Shown: positions 23,917 to 34,412 of the stretch, piece after piece
Layout of the letters: each line of letters starts with the position of its first letter
Numbering within the stretch: the first letter of the stretch is position 1
Source: Amphibalanus amphitrite
Lineage: Eukaryota > Arthropoda > Thecostraca > Balanomorpha > Balanidae
Direction of reading: 5' to 3'
DNA: 64,000 bases
Assembly: GCF_019059575.1 (NCBI RefSeq)
Contig: NW_024881622.1
Coordinates: 806,001-870,000, forward strand
The notes under the pieces: generated by a model
The model's input: only the letters and a program-made list of their open reading frames with translations
Told to the model about the DNA's origin: nothing
The model's database searches: none
Made by a program: the position numbers and the translations under genes

Positions 23917-26900
23917 GCAGGGAGAGCATCATCAGCTGCCAGAGCGGCAGGAGCAACAACAGCAGGAAGAGGATGGACAGCAGGACGAACAACAGCAGCA
24001 GGATGTATCTCATCATGGACAGCAGAATAGACCGCAGCCACAGCAGCCACACCAGCAGCAGCGGCAGCAACAGCTGCTGCAGGATGAGGAAAGACAGCAA
24101 GAGGCGGATAGCTATGCCGCACCGACGCCGCGTGCAGAACACGTTGAAGAGGAGGCCATCGATGAACCGTCTGTATCACAGGAGCAGCAAACTGTGGTCG
24201 ATGCTGCAGCATCGGTTACAGAAAAGGAAGTGGAGATGCTTCTGACTGATCCTCCATCAGCTTGCCAGCCGCCACAACACTCTGGAACGGAACAGCCGGC
24301 ATGTCACAGAGGGGAACAGATCCTGCGAGATGCGGTGGATAGGAACACTAACGCGATTAACGCTGTTAACCGCAAACTCGATGGCATACTGAAGCATCTT
24401 CAGCCGAGCGATCCTAACATGGGAACAAAACAAACTGATGACCTTGGAAGCGACAGTGCCATTCTCTTTCGTGCGGCACGGTGCATCAAAACCCTGCAGA
24501 CTGCATCTGGTGGACACTTGATCAGCTGTCCTGATAAGAACTTACTGTACTGCAGCATATGTGTCACAGCTCCAGAAAAAGCCGTCAAAAAAATGACTGG
24601 CGTTTTTGAGTATGACTTTGGGTGTGGTGTACAGTTCCCTTCCGGGAAGAAGCTCCATCAAAAGTTCAAAGGATTGAAAACAACAGTCTTCAGCCACTTC
24701 AGTTCTCCCAAACACAAGCTGGCTGAGGCACATCTGGAGCAAGCGAACGCCAAAGAAAGTCGTTTTGACGCAGGGTGCAGTGTAGCTGCTGAACGTGTCC
24801 TGAGAGCAGCCTATCACGTTACCATGCAGTCTGGCTCCCACAAGTCATTCGAGAGGTTGCTCGTGATGCTGAACAAGTGTGGCCTGGACATCGGCGACAA
24901 GAACCACAGTGCGGGCATGATGGTGAAAGCCAGGGATGCTTTCTACACAGTCATGCTTGAAAGACTGGCTGATGTCATTAGGAACGAGCCTTGTGTCGCG
25001 GTTCTAGCTGACAAAGTGACGTTGAATAAAAGAACTGTGGACATTACGGCGGTCAATCTGGTCATGCCAGATGCACCAGCAGAAGAAATGCTTCAAAACT
25101 TTGTTATCGCCGCCCCGGTGGTACAAGACCATAGTGGAGAAGGACTGGCGAGCGAGCTGAAAGACAGTCTGTCAAGAGTGAGCGTGACTCGACCAACGCA
25201 AGTGTCGGCGTTTGGGGGCGATGGACAATATCACCATCTCGGTGTCCCTGAAAAACTGGCGCAGGCTCTGCACAGCAATAACGAAGAGGCTTTCGCCATG
25301 CCCGCAGTGTGGGACCCAAGCCATCTCATGCATCTTGGAGAGCAAAATGCACGAAGCGCAGTGAACTGTGCCTGGGTGGATGAGACTATCAGCAGCATGA
25401 ACGTCATCAGCCAACGATTTCGTTACGGCGCCGGCTTCGAATCGTTGAGAGCTAATGCTGCCGAAAAACCAAAGACTCTCAAGTCTTGGTCCGAAACAAG
25501 GTTTGCCGCCCATGCAGCCGACGTTTTCAGCTCCTTCTTGGGGAACGTGGAACCAATGCTGGATGCTCTCAACAGGAGAGAAACGGAACACGGGCAGCTA
25601 GCAGAGGATCTCAAGCTGGCTCGTCGTCTTCTGAAAGGTTAGCACCTAAAATTTGGCTGTTATCTTAACGTAATTGTGCGCCTGTGTATTTTTTTCTGCA
25701 AACGTGCTAATGTACACACGTCCGCCATTATGACAGAACTTCCTTTTTTATTGTCACCGCTAATAACAGCGCTACGGCCCCGAACTTTAAGTTTGCATAA
25801 TGTTTGGAACGTTTCTGTGTATTTTGCAAAACTTCGCTTTTCTTAGTAGGAGCATAAGAGGCAAAAACCTACGTAGTCGACACGCTCCGAATCTGAAATC
25901 AATGTCGTCTGAAGCAAAGACACCTTCCCGTTCTTATAGATCGCAGATTTTTGGCGAGAGTGTCGGCCCTGTGCGACATATACACCGTCCTGGGCAAAGG
26001 GAGCCGTGACCAGCAGGACACGAAGAAACTGCCCTGGGAGATATGCGCTTTGTTCGGAAGCACACTTCTGGACCTGGACGTGATGATCTCGACACTGGAC
26101 CACTGCACCACCGCGTCCCATTCAGCCGTCCAGAAAGCCATCCACCGTGCCAACTTGGAGGAGCAGTGGCCTCGTGCTGTGGCACATACGACGCAGTTCT
26201 TAGAGCAGGTAAAACTATTTGCTGCGATATTAAATTCGCAATAGGAAATTGTATATTATATTTTTATTCTTAATTATTATTCCATTACAGTTTTTCTACA
26301 AGTGGATTCCAAGTGTTGTCTATTTTGGTAGAAGCGATATGATGTGCTGGAAGTTTTACTTTGGTTTCAGTCAGTTATTTTTCTTGTCTTTCATTTTCAA
26401 CCGTTCAAATGGGAGGCAATATCGCTGGTAAACATGCTTATTGCATACATTGACGATGATTACCATCACTATTGTCTGTTAAATTAAAGATGGCGGATCG
26501 CTTCAAGTAAATAAATAAATCAGGCACGAGACGAACCTATAAGAAAGCATAGGAAGCCAGAGGATTAAAATCAATAATAAAATGATCTTTTTAGAGGACC
26601 AGTGCTTCAAGTATCGGTACATAACGTGCAGTTGAAGCGATCAGCCAAAACGGACAATATCTACAAAGAAAATCGTCACAGTCCCTATGCATTGTTTTCT
26701 TCTCAGAGGGATCCCATCAGGGAGTTCTGTCGAACGCTGCTGAGCAACCTGCGCGAGCGCCGGCTGGGCAATTCGGCGCGCTCAAAAACCAAGGCTCACA
26801 ACGAGGTGCTGCTGAAACAGATGCCTAACGTCAGGGGAGTCGCTGACCTAGAGAGGCTGCGATCGCAGAGAACGCTAGCCGACCAGGTGAGCGAGGTGCT

Positions 26901-27381
26901 GTCGAACATGCAGGCGCTCGTACACGCTCGGGTCATCCCACGCAGCAGCATGGTGTCCGAGAGCTGCGTTTTTGAGGCTCTATCAGTCCTACGCTCGGTC
27001 GGAGCCGAGACTCTCGACAACAGAGGCCTCCTTAAACTGCTCTGGGCACAACGGAACGAGAAGCCGCTGCTCAAACCGTTCATCGACCTGGTGAAACGCT
27101 TGTGGCTCATTTTTCCGGTGGAAAGCGTAGTCGAAAGCATGTCGAGCATATTGAAGGAGGTTTTCGGGACCCATCGGATCCTAAACCATGAAAACGCAGA
27201 AAAAGAACTCGTAGTTCGATGGAACGGGCCGCATGAGAACATGGCAGAGTCGTTCCTGAACGCAGTTCAGGCACGGTTTAAGTTTGAATTCCGTAGGAGT
27301 GCCCCGCGCCCGAAACATCGGCTTGGAGCCATGCTGCAGAACCATAGCGCGAAGAAGGGTAGGTGGGACATTTTCCACTAA
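20267..27381 (+). CDS. hAT-family transposase-like protein with N-terminal zinc finger and polyglutamine tract
   Basis: Model: 20267-20465, 23826-25637, 25940-26208, 26632-27381; phases match and the sum is 1010 codons with stop (about 1009 residues). Exon 1 encodes a C2H2-like finger (C-x4-C-x11-H-x4-H, about residues 10-31). Exon 2 begins with a long Gln-rich tract, then a hAT core: ADKVTLNKRTVDIT (first catalytic-type Asp), WDPSHLMHLGEQNAR (second Asp and His), and SETRFAAHAADVF, matching the conserved tRW motif with F for W. The last exon has a hAT-dimerisation-like end (FPVESVVESMSSILKEVFGTHRIL), matching SERxFS loosely. No internal stops, unlike the nearby LINEs, so it is either a young active element or a domesticated gene. 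Inverted ends and target duplications were not found. Exon 1 is less sure: an alternative exon 22013-22089 also fits it in phase. Confidence 0.65.
20514..20729. mobile_element. 216-bp MITE with 30-bp inverted repeats, in an intron
   Basis: The left end GTAAGCCTGGCATCCCAGGA (20514 on) and the right end (to 20729) are inverted repeats of about 30 bases with one mismatch. The inside is a simple repeat built on CCTACAAA/CCTAACC. It lies just after exon 1 of the hAT-like gene. Confidence 0.75.
23203..23244. repeat. 42-bp near-perfect palindrome
   Basis: GAAAAAATGCTGCCCTTCGG is followed directly by its reverse complement with two mismatches, meeting at GGCGCC. It ends in a T run, like a hairpin. 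It may be the meeting point of two inverted repeat ends. Intronic. Confidence 0.7.
23439..23562. repeat. 21-bp minisatellite, about six copies
   Basis: Six imperfect units of 21 bases with the consensus AGTGCCGCCCTCGGAAGTCAT follow one another. Weaker copies extend to about 23376 on the left. It sits in the intron before exon 2 of the hAT-like gene. The period is a multiple of three but stops and lack of splice sites argue against coding. Confidence 0.85.
23852..23925 (+). repeat. CAG trinucleotide repeat coding for polyglutamine
   Basis: Two blocks of about ten and eight CAG units are separated by CACCGT (His-Arg), then further CAG and CAA codons continue to about 24080. In the frame of the hAT-like protein this is a Gln-rich stretch of some 80 residues. 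Long CAG runs are prone to length change. Confidence 0.95.
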
Positions 27382-28751
27382 ACATGTTGACGTGGCTTAT
27401 GCTCACAGGTCACAAAAACGGGTTTCAGGCTTGTGCCATGACTGTCGTGATGTTTTTCATTGTTACATGTGTGAACAGTTTGTCAGAACTGGCGGTGTGT
27501 GGTTACAATTGGCAGCGCTATGTGTGTTATGCTTGAATTGTTCAATTGCATTTGTTGTGAATAATATTATCGGTAGTGTATGTACTTCGAGCAGTTTCAT
27601 CATGCGCTGTTTGGTGTTCTTGAACATTTGTACATTTATATTTGTGAGACGAATTTGCTCTTTTGATTTGAATCCGAAGTGGAGGAACTATTGCTTTATT
27701 ACTTCGTGATGGCTGAAGTATGCCGTAATAACGACTGCTGGTGTGTTGCTTTGTTTGCATTTTATCTTGCAGAAGCTGGCATCCCGTAACCAGTAAATGA
27801 GGGTTGTGTAATGCGTTCATGCTTCCTATGTATGACTGACGTGAGCGGGGATTTACGGGAAGCTTGCATGGAACATAAATATATTCATTCCGTTTTCACT
27901 ACACTGTGTTTTTTTATAGCAAATTTTTGTTTCGGAAAACAGTGCAGGAAAGATCACGTGCAAATGTTTACCGCACGGCTAGGATAATGCTAAAGGGATA
28001 TCTCGGCGTATGGGAACTTCGACTGCCTCCTGTCAAATTCTGAAGAATCAATCTTACCAGTAAACTCGGTGAGAGGATGAAAAATCATATAAGTAATGCA
28101 GCTATCTGCTTCAACGCCACAGAATGTCTGAAATCAATTCGCCGTTGAGGTAGGGTTGATTTTATGTGGCGAAGAAAATTTTGGATCGGTCAGAGAAAGT
28201 CAGAGTATTTTTTGGACCTCTGGAGCCGATCGCGATATTTTCGGCTTTCCCCAACCCAAGCTCGATTAGGAACGTTCTCCTTCCCCACCCGATTGCTGAT
28301 GTCAATTCAAATTCAATACCTCATCTCTGTCGGCCCGACCATAACCCATTCATTGCACACCGTTCAGTGCCCCGCCCCGCCAGAAGTATCCTAGCGCGCT
28401 GAGCAGTTGCCTCCAGCCGCGTCATCGCGAGGCCCCGCGCGGCCCATAAATTAATACATTGCGCGAATAGCCGTGTCACCCCCCTGATTCAATGACCGTG
28501 CCGTCGATCAAGGCCCTATATACCAGGTAGGGTCGTCCGGCGATTCTACCTTTTCGTGACGTCAGCTCGTGACGTCATTTGGAGTCAAGTCTCGAAGCCC
28601 CGTTCAATCCCCATGTAAATGAGCGATTTTCGAAGCACAATTTGGCTGCAAGTTATCTATTACGTGTTTTTCGCTAAATCTTTTGCTTTTTTCACAAAAG
28701 CGTAAAATGTCCCCCCATGTCTCCGCAGCCTCCCTGCCGCCGGCCGCCGCG

Positions 28752-28826
28752 CGGTCGCGGTAGTGTAGTGGTTAGCGTGCCCGCGCAGTATTCCAAAGGT
28801 CCCGAGTTCGAATCTCTGCGGTGCGG
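28752..28826 (+). mobile_element. tRNA-like sequence with A and B boxes (SINE head or tRNA pseudogene)
   Basis: An A-box-like TAGTGTAGTGG (28761-28771) and a B-box-like GAGTTCGAATC (28804-28814) are spaced as in a tRNA gene, so the internal polymerase III promoter looks intact. The fold is not: the acceptor arms do not pair, the T stem has a mismatch and no good anticodon stem forms. This fits a tRNA-derived SINE head or a decayed tRNA, not a working gene. Confidence 0.6.
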
Positions 28827-31207
28827 AACTTTAATTGCAATTCCAAGGTGAATATACGCACATCCATAATAAATTATTATTCGTATAGCTAAACTGTCAC
28901 CAAGCTATCCATATAAATTGACTTCACCCAAAATATCGGCAAGATTCTATTAAAATATAAATTCAAATATGGCGGCTTGGACTGCCGCGTGCGTTAGGCT
29001 CCGCCCATAGCTCCGCCCACATGCGTGACGTCATTCGTGTTAGTGGACACGCAGAGAGATAGGGGACGACATGGGCCTGCCGTCGATGAGAAGATGAGAA
29101 GAGGGAGGTGAGGGCTCTCTCTATCGTCTGGAGGTTTCGAAAGATGCTCTCCAGAGATGGCGCTAGTAAATTTGGCTGACATGACGTCATGCTTAAAAGT
29201 GATGAGTTTTGTGAGAGCAAATGTAATAATAGTTGAAAATTTTGTACTTTCGCTTAATTGAGAAAAAATTAATATACGATTGTTCAAAACAGCGTTTTTC
29301 TCATTCATCCTTCATTGTTTTAAGAGGAATATAGACAGTTAAATTCTTTTTTCTTGACCGCAATTCGCACACGCACTAAATTAAAAGCTGGAGTTTTGTG
29401 CGTTCGTAAATCGTGATTTGAGAAAATAAATTGACAATAATCTTTTGCACTTTTGCTTTACAATCAGTTTTCAATGCAGATAAATGCATAAATCATTCGA
29501 AAATAGGCATATCTTTGAAATATTATGATTTTCCACAAGCAAATTTTTCCAAAAACTTGAACTACTTACAACTGACGAACGCATCCAATAATCTGGATGT
29601 CTTAGGATGAGTTCGTCATTTTTTCCCAAGGAAATACGATACAGTTTAAGCTACTTTACCGATTTATTAGGGTACTTTTGCTAATGAATTGATAAATAAA
29701 TGACAACAATTAATCTCATTATCAACCATACTCGGAAGAATTTTCTTCGCATAAGCGCGAACACATCCGCGTTTTCATGAAAAGTAGCGCCTGCAGATGT
29801 CAGGACTGCTGCTTTATGTTTCGCAAGGTGGCGCAGCGCGCAGGGTACCGACTACCGAGGCTGAGGTCTCCAGACTCTCCACCACGATTTAGCTTGGAAA
29901 TGGCCAATGGGGAAGGTCTCACCCCAAAAAACGGACGCCCTTTTACACAGCTGCATAACGAGAATGAATTATTGGCATAGCTGACCATACGTCCCCTCCC
30001 CCTCTCCGCCCCAGCTCAATTGAAAATATCGCCTATTTTCCTTAGTCAGTTATATTCTGACTAATTTCTCACTCTTCCCAGTAAACCTTAAAATGCATGA
30101 CGCAGATGTCCACTGCGTAAGTCGTGTGCTTGCGTAAGTGTGCCAACTATATAGTGTTGCCTACACTCTACAGTGCCTACTGCTTCCACCGTTGTTATAA
30201 TTGGTGATTCTCAGGTCAAAAGTTACACAGTGGTCTCAGAGAACAATCGTTTCAACAAATTAACGATTCAAACCGTTGCATTCTACTTATATTCCGGTCA
30301 GTTCTGCTACTAAACGATTCCGGCAAAACACTCTTTAGGTTATGTATTAGCGAACCACCACACAAAATTCGCCCAATCAATGGTCAGTTATTACTGCTGG
30401 GCTGAACCGTCATACGCTATATAGCCTATTGCAGTCAATATTTTCAGAACGATACCGACTGACGAAATACAACGTATTCGCGGATTCGCACATACGTTGG
30501 CACCCAGGTGGCCTGTCAGCAGCCGCACAAATTGAGATGGTACACCGTAAAGCATGCCTTTCCACACAGGCACAAGCACAGGGACACAAATTCTCAAAAT
30601 CCAAACTTATTCTAACACTGGTCAAATACTAATAGGCATAAAGTTTTGAGGTTTTCTCATGTTCATTCTTCTTTCAACACACGCGGCAGACTGCAGCAGA
30701 ACATCTCACAGAGCTGCGCTGGATGCAGTCATGAGCTGGGACACGGTTTGTGACCAATGACCGATCGGGGGTGCCAGCCTCCTCCCGGCACGCGATGCAC
30801 TGGCCGCCGCGCAGTCGATGTCGGGGCACCGCCGGCATTCGCCGACAGGGTTCCATCCGATTCGGTATATTGGTGGCAGCCCGAACAGTGACCCACGCGA
30901 AGCTGGTGGACGTCGATGGCCGATGAGCGATGCCCTTCCGCGACCGGCGGTGGCAGTCGGTCCCACATCAAGAACAGATACCAGTCATGCGGTCAGTCGG
31001 CGACGGCGCGGTCGCGAGCCGATCTGATGGTCGCGTGGTGGGCGTTGCCGACGTCCACCGGGACCGTCGACTGGGAGAGCGCGGCCGCCTCTTGGCCGCC
31101 GCCTCTGGTCGGCGCGCTCGTTGCGCTGTGGGACGGCATCCACATCTGCAAGTCGTTCACTGTGAAGCGGTCGTTTGACCGGACCTGGCAGGCGGGGAAA
31201 GGGGGCC

Positions 31208-31519
31208 TCAGCTGAAGTAAAACCATCCCTCAGGCCAGGTTGAGCTGGCTCTCCACCTCACCATGTTAGATAAGCGGACACCCTCGTGATCATCGCAGCG
31301 ATGATTGCCAATTGGTGTGTCATTATGGGAGAGGATGCCAGCCTCCTTTGCAAGATAGTCTGCCTTTAATATAGTGCAGCCCGACCCATTGCCTGTGGCA
31401 GCAGACTGGGCTTGATAATGCAGTGCAGGACACACCAAAGTAAGCGGCCATCTGTACCCCCTGTGCAGTAGGGCTGACTCAAGAGCCCAGAGTTGCCCTC
31501 CCCCCACCATTCTGTGCAC
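31208..31519 (-). mobile_element. Possible LINE RNase H-region relic
   Basis: The minus strand encodes a fragment with ADYLAKEAGILSHNDTPIG followed by W-containing sequence. The piece ADxLAKEA is like the end of a LINE RNase H domain (E-RAD-x-LAKEA). Only about 100 residues remain and no other motif is seen, so the call is weak. Confidence 0.3.
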
Positions 31520-31931
31520 GTGATAACTGGATGGGACATGCCATGATCAGCATCTGTTCAAAAGCTGCCCTAAGCATGTAAAGCTCCACTGGCATGCTCA
31601 AGCATGGTCACAGTCAGTTCTCACTTCTCAGTTGAACCTCCAATGGAAACCCATCACAAAGTAGAGATCAGGGCGCCTCTCACACTGCAGCACACTCAAC
31701 GACTGAGGCACCATCTCATCACTTGCAGGTGGTTCTTGCCAGGAGCAATGCCAGCCACGCACATCAGGTGATAACAGCAGTGTACAACTGCAATCTACAA
31801 GCATCCATGTTCTTTCTGGTTTTCTCCTGTTGAGATCCACTGCCATGCATGAACTTGATGGGCTTTTGTTGCACTCCTCCCATGTGCAGACAGGTTTCTG
31901 CTGAAACAAAGCAAACAAATGTGATTAATAA

Positions 31932-32254
31932 TGGCCCTGTTTCACCATCCAGACACTGTGTGCACTGGTAGCTACGGCATACCATAGCATCACTCCAATG
32001 ACGTTGCATGTGATCTCTTAGTTTATGATGAATCGTGTTTGGAACAGAGTGAGAGGTTCTGAAAAACCGTACCAAAAACAGAGGTTTGAGTTCAAATACT
32101 GCTAGCATGCTGCTGGTGCTGGTACCGCAGCGTGCTAACGTTCTGGGATGCTGTCATAGCTTAGCGTCACAGTGAAGTTTGTCGACACTGCCATGGAAAC
32201 CCAATGGTCTGACACACGCAGCGCACTGCAGTGCTCTGCCATGAAACACCACCC
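31932..32254. mobile_element. Diverged MITE of the GGCCCTGTTTCA family
   Basis: The left end TGGCCCTGTTTCACCAT and the right end (CATGAAACACCACCC) form imperfect inverted repeats like those at 35233-35422 and 57911-58672. Inside it keeps the family motif CCATGGAAACCCAATGG. It is older than the copies near 58 kb. Confidence 0.4.
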
Positions 32255-34403
32255 ATGAACGTTGGTTGCATGACCAGGATCGAAGCAGTGTGGCAGACAG
32301 TGATTTTAATTTTAATTGCACTTACTAGAGATTAACAAGTTGTTGGTGAAATTGCTATTCATTATTCCTATTACCATTGTCTAAATTTCACATTTCAAGA
32401 CAGCATCAGCATCGACATGTTATATAAATAAGGTTTAGACTTCAGGTGGCCCCGGGTTCCCCGGGTTTTTGCCCGTAGAACAAGGGCAAAAAGTTGTCAA
32501 AAAAATATTTTAAAAAATACCTGCCTTTATCAACACCTCATCTACTAAAATCACATATCTCAATACAATCAAACAGAGATGGGTTAAACAACAAGGCCCT
32601 AAAAGCAAAAACCGTTTGAATAACAATGTGATTTTTTGCAACCGCTGCACCATTACTGTCACGTACGCTATCCCTAGATTGGTTGCTGGTAAGTAGTGGT
32701 TGTCGTCATCAACTCGTCATACAGCAGCTGATTGGGATGGGCGGGGCCTATTTTTATCCAGGCGATAGAGAGAGCCGAGGTGAGGGTGTGGTGAATTGGC
32801 GTGGTGTTTCTGTGTACCTAGCTGTTTTTTAATAATTATTTTGCTAATATTCCGTACTCTTATTCGGTATATTCGTCCTATTTTGTAGCAAATCGGATGG
32901 GAGGTAGGTGCAATTATTTATTTTGAGCTCATTATAATCTTGTTAGAGAGGGAAAGAATGGACACAGGCCAATAACCTTTTTATCATTTCACTTTTGTTC
33001 CAACAGGCTAATAGTAATTTATTTTTTTGCTTGTTTTTCCTATCTTTTAAAATGAGTTTTCTGACAAGTTTTTAGTTTGACTGTTTTTAGCTGATGAGTG
33101 GTTTCTCGGCAAAACTTCTCATCGGAGGACTGAGCTTACCTATTTAAGGTTATTGCTTTATATTAATTATGTACACAGCATGCGCCCATTCACATGTTAC
33201 AATTGACATCATTTACCTGAGATCAGTGTAGCTAAACAGAAATAATATTGCTGGTGGGATCAGGATGATATTATTTCTCACATTACCAGTTATTTTTTCA
33301 CATGACTGGTAAAATGTGGTATTCTTACAGGTATTCATCTCGGGTGCATGTAAGAATATTCTCAGGTGCTGTGCCCCATTTTCTAAAAGTCATTAGGCTC
33401 ACCAGTTCTTGAGCTATTTACAGACCTGTGCAGTGTGCTTACCAAAGTCCCTTATGAAGTAGGTAGTCCTTCAGGAACAAAACATCTAACCTGACCATAC
33501 CTTAGGTACCTTACCTACTAACCAACAACCTACCAATGTACAACCTACAGTGAAATTTATATGAATATCACTGATGAATATTTTCTTATGTAATTATAAA
33601 ACTTGTGTTTTGGTCCTATTTCTTTACAATGCAAGGGTAGAACACTATATAGTACCCTGTTATAGTGTTAGGAAACTGAAGTTAGCTTATTTCCTAAAAA
33701 GTAATATCAAGGCACCTGTTGATTCTTGGAACAATGTTAGTGTCATGTATGAAGTACCTAGGTGCCTACTATCTGTGGCTAGCACATGAGGTGTTTTTAC
33801 TTTTTGCTCACACATATGCTAACAAGTTTGTTTGCAACTACACTGATGTTATCCAGTCTCATGGGCAATGACTGGCAGGAAGAGAAAGCACACACATGAT
33901 TCTTTTATTTTTCAGCATTTTAATGGTTTGTAGATGCTAGTATAAAGCTTGTGTTGAATTTAAAACAGTTAGGTAGTAGTCTTTAGAGTCAGCTCTCTCT
34001 CTATTGATCGACACATTGATGCTGTTGATCAGCTTTTGATAATGTTCCTATTTGCATGAAATAATGCATATAATGATACCTGATGACATCTGCAGGTGAC
34101 ACAATGTGTTGGTAGCCTCTAGTGACTTAGTGAGTGATTCTTGTGTCATTTAGTAGATCGATGCTCTTAGGTTTGATGTTACTTTAGTTTCTGCAATATA
34201 TTTAGAACAAAGAAAGCAATTGTACAAATAAAACATCTGTTTTGAAGCAAAACTGCTTTTTCACTCAACTTGCACCACTCAGTAATTTTAGCTAGCATAC
34301 ACTTATATATTGTGTAATGCTTTTGCTGTTGTCCTGTGTAATGTACTGAGTAGCAATTCATCAGCATTCAGGGCTTACAGCTACCATTTATTGTATGTTT
34401 CAG
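32255..34403. other. Non-coding stretch upstream of ANKRD13, CpG-poor in its second half
   Basis: No exon is supported. From about 33,320 to the first coding exon of ANKRD13 the sequence is AT-rich and nearly free of CpG. The acceptor at 34401-34403 implies that a 5' UTR exon lies somewhere upstream, perhaps near the GC-richer 32,680-32,800 part. Confidence 0.5.
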
Positions 34404-34412
34404 CTGCTGATA

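Larger units (their letters stand above)
27382..31931. other. Non-coding stretch downstream of the hAT-like gene
   Basis: No supported gene. It contains the tRNA-like SINE head (28752-28826), an AT-rich part (29220-29760), a GC-rich island (about 30690-31210) with open frames on both strands that show no domain, and a weak LINE relic (31208-31519). Confidence 0.5.

Noticed and set aside
23745..24245. Poly-Ser, poly-Ala and poly-Leu frames over the CAG repeat, both strands
   Set aside because: They are other frames of the same trinucleotide repeat; only the Gln frame continues into the hAT-like domain.
28752..28826. Functional tRNA gene
   Set aside because: A and B boxes are present but acceptor and anticodon stems do not pair, so it is called SINE head or pseudogene.
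30700..31215. Several overlapping open frames in a GC-rich island on both strands
   Set aside because: High GC alone gives long open frames; no motif, no splice chain and no agreement on a strand.
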